Assembly (NCBI GenBank): GCA_041748075.1
Contig: JBGTDX010000116.1
Span: 62,001-126,000, forward strand
Source: JBGSYJ01 sp041748075
Lineage (GTDB): Bacteria > Acidobacteriota > Thermoanaerobaculia > Gp7-AA8
Reading direction: 5' to 3'
Length of the DNA: 64,000 bases
Made by a program: the position numbers and the translations under genes. Positions within the stretch are counted from its first letter, which is position 1. The number at the start of each line of letters is the position of its first letter. The notes beneath the pieces were generated by a model. The model saw only the letters and a list, made by a program, of their open reading frames with translations. It ran no database searches and was not told the DNA's origin. Of the stretch, positions 55,221 to 63,090 are shown piece by piece.

Positions 55221-55361
55221 CAGCAAAGGGTCCCCTGTCTCGAGACGATATTGCAAGTCTCAAGGAGATCCTTCGCTTCGCTCATGATGACACGAGGTTC
55301 ATTTCTCGCTGCCATGGAGCCTGTCGTTCAACTGCTCGTCGATGACGCGTGGTTCACTTCT

Positions 55362-56255
55362 TCACCGACCAGGGGGCACGAGCACCTGAAGTGCGTGTGG
55401 CTCGACCTTGACGTCGAAATGCGTTCTGGTGTCTTTCTTTGCGCCATCTGCGATCGAGCCGTCCCGGTGATATCGCCGGTCCGCGCAGGAGATGACGACA
55501 TGGCTGACCTTCCGGTGCGGAAGGTTCGCTTCGGACGTCTTTCCTTTCCGGATCTTTCCGATGTGGCCGATCAGTGCGCTCCGATCCGTCTCTCCGGCGA
55601 GTACGAGGTCCAGGGTTCCGTCACCCGGAACGGATGGTGGCGCGATCGGAATGTTGGGACCGAGAGAGGGAATGTTCATCACTTCGATCAGAAGGTAGTC
55701 GCCCGAAAGGTCCTCGCCGTCCGCAGAGATGGTATAGCTGCGGGGCTCGGCCTCTTCAATGACCGATTTGAAGACCGACAGGTCGCGTTCGAGCTTCTCG
55801 TCCGGATCGTCGGGCTCGTCTAGTTTCTTCGCGGTGCGGATAATCTCGGGAAAGACTCCGAGACCGAAGGCTTCGATGAACCCGCTGGTGTCGTCGTCAT
55901 GAATGATGGACCCGCGGTCGAATCCTCGGATTTCGCTGTTGTTCCACGCCTCGATGAGCTCATCCTCTTCACCGAGAAAACCGAGGGTGCGGGCGATGTT
56001 GTTGGCAGTACCGAGGGGAAGCACTGCGAAAGGCACTCCGGTTCCAGCGAGTGAATCCGCGGCTTTGCCGACCGTTCCGTCGCCGCCGGCCACGGCAACC
56101 AGATCACACGGTTTGCGGAGCGCTTCACTCAGTTCCTTGCGCCGGGTGACGTCAGCGATGACTTCATGACCGGCGTTTTGGATTTTCTTCATCAGATTGC
56201 GAGCGGTATGATCTTCGCTTCCTGCAGAAGGGTTGTGCATGAGAATTACTCTCAT
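55362..56255 (-). CDS. Diacylglycerol/sphingosine kinase-family protein
   Basis: 297 residues. LMHNPSAGSED at the start and VAVAGGDGTVGKAADSL (GGDGT, the nucleotide-binding signature) followed by LPLGTANNIARTL make the DAG-kinase catalytic domain; the C-terminal part holds GDGTLDLVLAG. YegS/DgkB-type lipid kinases phosphorylate diacylglycerol or related lipids. The ATG at 56255 follows AAAGGAGAAGACGCCG; a frame to 56681 overlaps the divergent surE gene. Confidence 0.88.
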   Translation of the reverse strand: MRVILMHNPSAGSEDHTARNLMKKIQNAGHEVIADVTRRKELSEALRKPCDLVAVAGGDGTVGKAADSLAGTGVPFAVLPLGTANNIARTLGFLGEEDELIEAWNNSEIRGFDRGSIIHDDDTSGFIEAFGLGVFPEIIRTAKKLDEPDDPDEKLERDLSVFKSVIEEAEPRSYTISADGEDLSGDYLLIEVMNIPSLGPNIPIAPPSVPGDGTLDLVLAGETDRSALIGHIGKIRKGKTSEANLPHRKVSHVVISCADRRYHRDGSIADGAKKDTRTHFDVKVEPHALQVLVPPGR

Positions 56256-56349
56256 CGGCGTCTTCTCCTTTGCGAATGGGCAGATCTGCCCGTCACAATG
56301 CAGATTCTCGACCACAGTATGACTTTCTGCCGGAAGTGAGGTTCTACCA

Positions 56350-57081
56350 ATGCGAATTCTCATCTCGAATGACGACGGCGTATACAGCCCGGGGATCGAA
56401 GCTCTCGCGGAAGTGGCTTCCGAATTCGGGGAAGTCCGGGTCGTCGCTCCCGACGTCGAGCAGTCCTCGATGGGACATGCGATCACGCACGGGCGGCCGC
56501 TGACCATCCGCCGGACGAAACTGGCCCGCCGCGAGGCGTGGAGGGTCAACGGTACGCCCGCTGATTGCGTCGCGCTGGGATCTTCACTATGGGAACCGGT
56601 CGACCTCGTTCTCTCCGGAATCAATCTCGGGCCCAATCTCGGCAACTCGATGTGGCACTCCGGAACGCTTGCCGCCGCCAAGCAGGCGTCGCTCCTCGGA
56701 TTGCGCGGGATCGCATTCAGTACTCCGGTCGAGCGCGACGAACCGAAATTCGAAAAGCTGAAACCCTACGTACGACGGGTGCTCGAGGTCCTGCTGCCTG
56801 CTTCCGAGATGACCCTGGTGAACGTGAATCTGCCTGAAGAGCCTCAGGGCATCGAATGGACGGCCCAGTCGGTGCGTCACTATGATGGCCGAGTCGTGGC
56901 GGGCCAGGATCCGATGGGGCGCGAGCACCACTGGATCACAGTCGTGCCACTGGAAGAGACCGAAGAAGGAACGGACCGGTGGGCGATGAGCAAGGGGCTG
57001 GTCTCGATCACGCCCCTTCAGCTGGACCTGACGGACCACTCGACTCTGGCCAGTGCGCGGGAGAAATACAGAGTGAAGTGA
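56350..57081 (+). CDS. surE: SurE 5'-nucleotidase
   Basis: 243 residues. RILISNDDGVYSPGIEALAE has the SurE metal-binding Asp-Asp; VVAPDVEQSSMGHAITHGRP, NGTPADCVALG and LVLSGINLGPNLGNSMWHSG are family motifs with the ligand Asn. It hydrolyses nucleoside 5'- and 3'-monophosphates (and polyphosphate in some species). It is divergent from the lipid-kinase gene with 94 bases between starts. Confidence 0.95.
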   Translation: MRILISNDDGVYSPGIEALAEVASEFGEVRVVAPDVEQSSMGHAITHGRPLTIRRTKLARREAWRVNGTPADCVALGSSLWEPVDLVLSGINLGPNLGNSMWHSGTLAAAKQASLLGLRGIAFSTPVERDEPKFEKLKPYVRRVLEVLLPASEMTLVNVNLPEEPQGIEWTAQSVRHYDGRVVAGQDPMGREHHWITVVPLEETEEGTDRWAMSKGLVSITPLQLDLTDHSTLASAREKYRVK

Positions 57082-57118
57082 GCGTTTCGGCTGAAGAAAT
57101 CAGATTGAGAATTCAGGC

Positions 57119-59263
57119 GTGATCGTCGCGGGTTGCACGTCCGTCCCCAATTCGAACCGGGCCGAGCCGGCACCGCGACCGGCGGATCAATTCAAAGGAA
57201 TGCAAAACACCGAAACACCGAAGCCACCCACCGCGAAGGTCGTTCCGTTCCGCCTCGAGAAACATGGGGATGTCCGCACGGACAACTACTACTGGCTGCG
57301 GGAGAGAGAAGATCCCGAGGTCATCGCCTACCTCGAGCAGGAGAACGCGTACACCGAGCAGGTGCTTGCTCACACGAAGGATCTTCAGGAGAAACTCTAC
57401 GACGAGATCGTCGCCCGCATTCCTCAGGCGGACGAGACGGTGCCCGTGCGGATTGACGGCTATCTCTACTACGAGCGATTCGAACCGGGCAAGGACTACC
57501 CGATCTATGTGCGGCGCTACGGTTCGATGGAAGCGCCGGAAGAGGTGATGATCGACGTCAACGAACTGGCGGAGGGCCACGGCTACTTCGCAGTCAGCGG
57601 CGTTTCCGTGAGCCCGGACGGCGAGATCCTCGCCTTTTCGACCGATGATGTGGGAAGGCGCATCTATACACTGCGATTCAAGAATCTCAGGACGGGAGCG
57701 ATGCTACTCGACGAGATCCCGGAGGTTGCCGGAAACGTGGCGTGGGCAAACGACAACCGCACGATCTTTTACACGAAACAGGATCTCGAGACGCTCCGCT
57801 GGCACCAGATCCACCGTCACGTCCTGGGAACCAATCCGGCAAACGACGTTCTCGTTTTCGAAGAGACGGACGAGACGTTCAACGCTTTCGTCTTCCGAAC
57901 CAGGTCGAAGCAGTTCCTCGTCATCGGCTCGAGTCAGACGGTTGCCGACGAGTACCACATTCTCGAGGCGGACGATCCTACTGGGAACTTCCGGGTATTC
58001 GAGCCGCGGCGGCGGGGACGCGAGTACGCCATCGATCATCTGGGCGACGCGTTTTACATCCGTACCAATGACGAGGCGCAGAATTTCCGGCTGATGAAGA
58101 CGCCGGTGATGGCCACGGGACGTGAGAACTGGGTCGAAATCATCCCGCACCGGGACAATGTCTTCCTTGCGGATTTCGAAGTGTTCAGGAGCCATCTGGT
58201 GGTGTCGGAAGTGAAGGATGCGCTGACTCGCCTCCACGTCATGGCGCTGGACGGTTCCGATGGGCATTTCATCGAGGTCGATGAACCGGCTTACGTTCTC
58301 GACTTCGGGAAGAACCCGGATATCGATGCCACGGAAGTGCGGTACGTATACAGCTCGCTCACGACGCCGGATTCCACATACGACTACGACATGAGCACGC
58401 GAGCGCGCGTGCTCCGCAAGATGGAGCGGGTAGGGGGCGGATACGATCCGGGCAACTATGTGACGGAGCGCCTGTTTGCTCCCGCTCGCGATGGCAGGCG
58501 GATTCCGATCTCGCTCGTCTACCGCAAAGGGTTCCGGAGAGACGGGTCTCATCCTCTCTACCTCTACTCGTACGGATCCTATGGCATCTCGAGCTACCCC
58601 GACTTCAACGCGCCCATGGTCAGCCTGCTCGACAGGGGATTCGTCTTCGCGATTGCGCACATCCGCGGCGGTCAGGAGCTCGGACGTGAGTGGTATGACA
58701 GCGGGAAGCTGTTGAACAAGAAAAACACATTCACCGATTTCATCGATGCCGCCGACTATCTGATCGCCGAAAGATATGGAGATCCAGAGAACATGTTCGC
58801 GAGCGGAGGGAGCGCTGGCGGACTGCTCGTGGGTGCCGTGATGAACCTGCGCCCCGATCTGTTCAAGGGCGTCGTGACCAGGGTTCCGTTCGTCGACGTG
58901 ATCACGACGATGCTCGATGAGGACATACCGCTGACAACCGGGGAGTACGACGAGTGGGGCAACCCCAACGAGAAGGTTTTCTACGATTACATGTTGTCGT
59001 ATTCACCGTACGATCACGTGGAAGCGAAGCGATATCCGAACCTGCTGGTCACAACGGGCCTGCATGATTCACAGGTTCAGTACTGGGAGCCCGCGAAGTG
59101 GGTGGCGAAGCTCCGTGCGATGAAAACCGGCGATGAGCTCATTCTCCTGAAGACCGACATGGAAGCGGGGCACAGCGGCGCGTCGGGGCGGTTCCGCAGA
59201 CACAGAATCACGGCGCTGAATCAGGCGTTCGTGCTGGATCTGGCGGGACGGACGGCGGAGTAG
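57119..59263 (+). CDS. S9A oligopeptidase B-like peptidase
   Basis: 714 residues. N-terminal seven-bladed propeller (RTDNYYWLREREDPEVIAYL through ~residue 430), then the peptidase domain with Ser565 (ASGGSAGGLL), Asp650 (GLHDSQV) and His685 (EAGHSG). It cleaves oligopeptides, probably after basic residues as in PtrB. The first residues (GTG at 57119: IVAGCTSVPNS) carry what looks like a bare lipobox without the hydrophobic leader; a stop codon at 57092-57094 limits any upstream extension. The enzyme may start at the ATG at 57200, or have lost its signal peptide. Confidence 0.9.
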   Translation: MIVAGCTSVPNSNRAEPAPRPADQFKGMQNTETPKPPTAKVVPFRLEKHGDVRTDNYYWLREREDPEVIAYLEQENAYTEQVLAHTKDLQEKLYDEIVARIPQADETVPVRIDGYLYYERFEPGKDYPIYVRRYGSMEAPEEVMIDVNELAEGHGYFAVSGVSVSPDGEILAFSTDDVGRRIYTLRFKNLRTGAMLLDEIPEVAGNVAWANDNRTIFYTKQDLETLRWHQIHRHVLGTNPANDVLVFEETDETFNAFVFRTRSKQFLVIGSSQTVADEYHILEADDPTGNFRVFEPRRRGREYAIDHLGDAFYIRTNDEAQNFRLMKTPVMATGRENWVEIIPHRDNVFLADFEVFRSHLVVSEVKDALTRLHVMALDGSDGHFIEVDEPAYVLDFGKNPDIDATEVRYVYSSLTTPDSTYDYDMSTRARVLRKMERVGGGYDPGNYVTERLFAPARDGRRIPISLVYRKGFRRDGSHPLYLYSYGSYGISSYPDFNAPMVSLLDRGFVFAIAHIRGGQELGREWYDSGKLLNKKNTFTDFIDAADYLIAERYGDPENMFASGGSAGGLLVGAVMNLRPDLFKGVVTRVPFVDVITTMLDEDIPLTTGEYDEWGNPNEKVFYDYMLSYSPYDHVEAKRYPNLLVTTGLHDSQVQYWEPAKWVAKLRAMKTGDELILLKTDMEAGHSGASGRFRRHRITALNQAFVLDLAGRTAE

Positions 59264-59298
59264 CCGCGGCTCCTTCCTCATTTGCAGAAAGTCCCTGC

Positions 59299-59311
59299 AA
59301 TGTTCGGCCAC
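59299..59311. repeat. Half copy of the GCCGAACRT hairpin family
   Basis: AATGTTCGGCCAC, the right arm of the element at 29938-29969, between the convergent ends of the oligopeptidase B and SGNH genes. Confidence 0.5.
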
Positions 59312-59318
59312 TCGCCCG

Positions 59319-60059
59319 TCAATCTGTTGCGATGGCGGCATCGAGCAGTATGCGCAACTGCTCCTCGCTCAATCCCAGATTTCCCCGCGCGGCGCGATTC
59401 GCGACTTCGACATCCGCGAACGATGCCGGAAGTTCTCCGAAGATCCCGCGATAGATCGACAACGCGGCGAGATAGGAGCCGGCAAGTGAAGGATGAAACC
59501 CATCGGGACCATACAGTTTCAAGGAGCGGTCGCGCCGCCATGCCTCGAGCCACGCATCGCCGGCCGGCAGAACGATTCCGCCGGTCTGATCAGCTGCCAT
59601 ACGGTACGACTCGCTCACGCGGGGAAAATCCTGAGACCGTGAGACCGCGGGCCACACCATGAAGAAGGCCGGCCGTCCGCCGGCGTCGGTAACCCGCGCG
59701 CTCCACTTCTTCCCGTATTCGAGCAACAGTTCCCGCCCTTCATGCCCGCCCGAGGGTCCCTGCTGCATCACGACAACCGACCACTTCCGTCGTTTGAGCT
59801 TATTGGCGGCTGCCCTCTCGTTCCAGTGATCCACGAGTGCAAAGTCTGCCCGGGCAACAGCGTCACAGTGAACGCGGGATCCTGACTCTGCGGCGAGCCT
59901 GCAGACGATGCCGGGAAGATCGTTGCCGTACGTCAGGCTGTTGCCGAGAAAGAGGATCGCGGAAACGGCGGACGAGTTCTCATCACGGGCTTGCGCCGGA
60001 GTGGGAACGGCCAGCCATGCGAATGCCGCAACGTAGAGCAGTATCCGGACGGGACGCAC
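59319..60059 (-). CDS. Exported SGNH-fold hydrolase
   Basis: 246 residues with a signal peptide (YVAAFAWLAVPTPAQA). SGNH/GDSL blocks: LFLGNSLTYGNDL (block I with the nucleophile Ser), VVVMQQGPSGG (block III region) and GPDGFHPSLAGSYLAA (Asp-x-x-His, block V). Likely an esterase/lipase/acetylhydrolase acting outside the cytoplasm; the substrate is not predictable. It is convergent with the oligopeptidase B gene. Confidence 0.82.
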   Translation of the reverse strand: MRPVRILLYVAAFAWLAVPTPAQARDENSSAVSAILFLGNSLTYGNDLPGIVCRLAAESGSRVHCDAVARADFALVDHWNERAAANKLKRRKWSVVVMQQGPSGGHEGRELLLEYGKKWSARVTDAGGRPAFFMVWPAVSRSQDFPRVSESYRMAADQTGGIVLPAGDAWLEAWRRDRSLKLYGPDGFHPSLAGSYLAALSIYRGIFGELPASFADVEVANRAARGNLGLSEEQLRILLDAAIATD

Positions 60060-60119
60060 GGCTGACAGTCTATGGCCACTGATTCCGCTGCGAAAGACAC
60101 GGTTCTGTGTCGGAATCGA

Positions 60120-60434
60120 TCAGCTGACGAGGGAGCGGTTGGATTCCGGCACGAGCTCCAGATACTCGGGATTGCGCTTAATGTAGGATGCGATAAAGCG
60201 GCATCGCGGAATCACTTCGAGATCCTCGCCGCGGGCGAAGTCCAGCGCCGCCGTAACGAGGCCCTTGCCTATTCCCTTTCCTTCGAAGGCCTCCGGCACT
60301 TCTGTATGTGTGAATGTGATCTGGTTGCCGGAGCGGTCGTAATCGATCCAGGCGATGTCATTACCGGTCCGGACCTCGAAGCGGTTGTCCGCTTCATTAT
60401 TCAGAACGCCATCTAGCTGAGTTGTTTCGGTCAT
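60120..60434 (-). CDS. GNAT-family N-acetyltransferase, YjdJ-like
   Basis: 104 residues. NNEADNRFEVRTGNDIAWID at the start and THTEVPEAFEGKGIGKGLVT, the acetyl-CoA-binding loop (Q/R-x-x-G-x-G/A type), then YIKRNPEYLELV. This is the minimal YjdJ/NATD1-like GNAT class, whose substrates are unknown. ATG at 60434; 18 bases of leader carry GGAGGAACACCA as ribosome binding site. Confidence 0.85.
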   Translation of the reverse strand: MTETTQLDGVLNNEADNRFEVRTGNDIAWIDYDRSGNQITFTHTEVPEAFEGKGIGKGLVTAALDFARGEDLEVIPRCRFIASYIKRNPEYLELVPESNRSLVS

Positions 60435-60527
60435 TGGTGTTCCTCCGGAGGCGGGAGAGTGCAAGGACTGATCCGCACTCCCGCCCGGTGGTGGGTCGGG
60501 GGTTCTGGGTTCTGGGTGCGAGGGCTC

Positions 60528-61142
60528 TTACGGTTCTGTTGCTATTGGTGCCGGCTCCACCAGCAGGACCTCCCATCCTGCGTCTTCCGCGGGCTGGAGA
60601 TCGGCGATGGCGCAGTGCATCGCGTCGATGCGCTCACGCACGAGGCCGCTCTTGAATGCCGAGCCGATCTCGTTGGGAATCCACTGCCAGCAGAGATTGG
60701 CCTTCAGGTTCCCGTCGGCCTGCGGCACGATACTCGACACTTCGGTGAGCTCTTTCTTTGCAATCGGGACGATGTCGACGAACCCATTCGGGCGGACCAG
60801 CCAGCGGCGGTCCGTTTCTGCTTTCGGCTCCAGGACAACATCATCGCCCTCGAAACGGATCCAGCCGGCCGCCCGGAGCTCCTCGGCGCCCTTCCGAGTG
60901 ACCTCGTTGAAACGCGATCGCTTCAGGGGCAGGCTGTATGACGCGTTTGTGAACTGATAGTCGGAGAAGGCGGCAGAGTCGGCGATGAGTTTTTTCGCCT
61001 CCCCACTGTCCGGAGGCACAGCGGGTGCAGCGGTTGCAGTCTCCTGTGCGGCTGTCATCGTGGAGGGCTCCTCCTCTGCGGGGCCGCAGGACGCGATCAG
61101 AATCAGACAGAGACAGGCGGCGAGGGCTTGAACGCTTTTCAT
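60528..61142 (-). CDS. Lipoprotein, unknown function
   Basis: 204 residues: lipobox LIASC after a hydrophobic leader, a ~45-residue Thr/Ala/Glu-rich linker, then a ~140-residue domain with VTRKGAEELRAAGWI, LEPKAETDRRWLVRP and LCWQWIPNEIGSAF. No family is recognised with confidence. The ATG at 61142 is in front of the signal; the frame begins 20 codons earlier. Confidence 0.65.
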   Translation of the reverse strand: MKSVQALAACLCLILIASCGPAEEEPSTMTAAQETATAAPAVPPDSGEAKKLIADSAAFSDYQFTNASYSLPLKRSRFNEVTRKGAEELRAAGWIRFEGDDVVLEPKAETDRRWLVRPNGFVDIVPIAKKELTEVSSIVPQADGNLKANLCWQWIPNEIGSAFKSGLVRERIDAMHCAIADLQPAEDAGWEVLLVEPAPIATEP

Positions 61143-61286
61143 GACGAGAAAGATAATGCGCAGCCGCGTCCCATGGCAATGGGCAGCGCTTGCTGATCGC
61201 AATTCAGCGGGCCGGAATCGGCGTTGTAGACTGAACGCCCGTACAGGCCGGCGGGCAATACCAACCTGCGAGGACTTTCAAACTGC

Positions 61287-62954
61287 ATGACGACCACTGA
61301 AGACACGACCCGCTCGCTCGATTTCGTTCGCGAGATCGTGGAAGACGACCTGCGGAACGGAAAGCATTCCGTCGTCGTGACCCGATTTCCACCCGAACCG
61401 AACGGCTACCTCCACATCGGTCATGCGAAATCGATCTGCCTCAACTTTGGTGTCGCCGTTGACTACAAGGGGCGCTGCAACCTCAGGTTCGACGACACGA
61501 ATCCCGTCAGAGAAGAGGCCGAATACGCCGAGGCGATCATGCGGGACGTGCGGTGGCTCGGTTTTGAATGGGGCGAAGATCTGTATCACGCGTCGGACTA
61601 CTTCGAGCAGCTGTATGAATACGCAGAGCATCTGATCACGAAGGGAAAGGCTTACGTCGACAGCCTGACCGCGGAGGACATCCGCCGGTATCGGGGCACG
61701 CTCACCGAGCCGGGCAAGGAGAGTCCGCACCGGAATCGTTCCGTCGAGGAGAACCTCGATCTTTTCCGCCGGATGCGGGCGGGCGAATTCCCAGAGGGCG
61801 CTCATCTGCTCCGGGCGAAGATCGACATGGCGTCGCCGAACATCAATCTCCGCGATCCTGCGCTATACAGGATCCGTCACGAGACGCATCACCGCACGGG
61901 TGACGACTGGTGCATCTATCCGATGTACGACTACGCCCACCCCATCTCCGACGCGCTGGAAGGTGTGACTCATTCGCTCTGCACTCTGGAGTTCGAAGAC
62001 CATCGCCCGCTCTACGACTGGATCATCGAGAATCTTCCGGTTCAAGCCATGCCGCAGCAGATCGAGTTCGCGCGTCTCAATCTCAATTACACAGTGATGA
62101 GCAAGCGAAAGCTGCTCCGTCTCGTGGCGGAAGGGCACGTGGGCGGCTGGGATGATCCGCGTATGCCGACGATTGCCGGACTTCGCAGGCGTGGCTACAC
62201 GCCGGAATCCATTCGCGCGTTCTGCGAAACGGTGGGAGTCGCGCGGCGCCCGAACGTCATCGACGTGGCGCTGCTCGAGCACAGCGTGCGCGATGATCTC
62301 AACCGGAACGCACCTCGGGTCATGGGCGTCCTGCGGCCGCTGAAGCTCGTCATCGAAAATTACCCTGAGGGGCAGAGCGAAGAATTCGAGTCGCCCGTGA
62401 ATCAGGAAGATCCAGAATCAGGAACACGTAAGGTCCCGTTCTCCAGGACGCTTTACATTGAGAGGGAGGACTTCATGGAGGATCCTCCGAAGAAATTCTT
62501 CCGGCTGGCTCCGGGCAGAGAGGTGCGTCTGCGGTCGGCGTACTTCGTCACCTGCAGGGATGTCGTGAAGAACGGCGAAGGTGAAGTCGTCGAGCTGCGC
62601 TGCACGTATGATCCTGCGACGCGTGGCGGCGACGCGCCGGACGGAAGGCGCCCGAAGGCGACGCTTCACTGGGTGTCTGCTGAGCACTCGGTAGAGGCCG
62701 AGGTCCGGCTTTACGACAGGCTGTTTCTCAATGAGGATCCGGAGGCTGTGGATGGGGATGGAGACTTTCTGTCGAATGTGAATCCTGCTTCACTCGAAGT
62801 GTTGACGGCCAGCAGGATTGAGCCGAGTGTCCGGGGAGTGACGCCCGGGACAAGCTATCAGTTCGAAAGGCTCGGGTACTTCTGTGTCGACAGTGATTCA
62901 TCGGAGTCCCGGCTCGTTTTCAATCGCACGGTGACTCTGAAGGGAAGCAGGTAG
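61287..62954 (+). CDS. glnS: Glutaminyl-tRNA synthetase
   Basis: 555 residues, class I catalytic core plus the beta-barrel anticodon-binding domain. TRFPPEPNGYLHIGHAKSIC carries the HIGH signature, RFDDTNP and the helix around GEDLYHASDYFEQLYEYAEHL are GlnRS-like, and VMSKRKLLRLV is the KMSKS loop. The C-terminal domain (from ~residue 340) is typical of GlnRS. The presence of GlnRS means Gln-tRNA need not come only from the GatCAB route. It is convergent with mgtE. Confidence 0.96.
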   Translation: MTTTEDTTRSLDFVREIVEDDLRNGKHSVVVTRFPPEPNGYLHIGHAKSICLNFGVAVDYKGRCNLRFDDTNPVREEAEYAEAIMRDVRWLGFEWGEDLYHASDYFEQLYEYAEHLITKGKAYVDSLTAEDIRRYRGTLTEPGKESPHRNRSVEENLDLFRRMRAGEFPEGAHLLRAKIDMASPNINLRDPALYRIRHETHHRTGDDWCIYPMYDYAHPISDALEGVTHSLCTLEFEDHRPLYDWIIENLPVQAMPQQIEFARLNLNYTVMSKRKLLRLVAEGHVGGWDDPRMPTIAGLRRRGYTPESIRAFCETVGVARRPNVIDVALLEHSVRDDLNRNAPRVMGVLRPLKLVIENYPEGQSEEFESPVNQEDPESGTRKVPFSRTLYIEREDFMEDPPKKFFRLAPGREVRLRSAYFVTCRDVVKNGEGEVVELRCTYDPATRGGDAPDGRRPKATLHWVSAEHSVEAEVRLYDRLFLNEDPEAVDGDGDFLSNVNPASLEVLTASRIEPSVRGVTPGTSYQFERLGYFCVDSDSSESRLVFNRTVTLKGSR

Positions 62955-62993
62955 AAAGTGTTGCCGTCCCGGGAACACGAGTTCTGCCAAGTA

Positions 62994-63076
62994 GCCGAAC
63001 ATTACATGTTCGGCCCTCAACCGGGGATGCAATCAAAGTCCTGAGCCGACGAGGGCCGAACGTACAACGTTCGGCC
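62994..63076. terminator. Two GCCGAACRT hairpins between glnS and mgtE
   Basis: GCCGAACAT-TAC-ATGTTCGGC at 62994-63014 and GGCCGAACGT-ACA-ACGTTCGGCC at 63054-63076: perfect 9- and 10-bp stems with three-base loops between two converging genes. They belong to the family at 29938-29969. The position fits a bidirectional terminator. Confidence 0.6.
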
Positions 63077-63090
63077 ACATAGAACCATCG

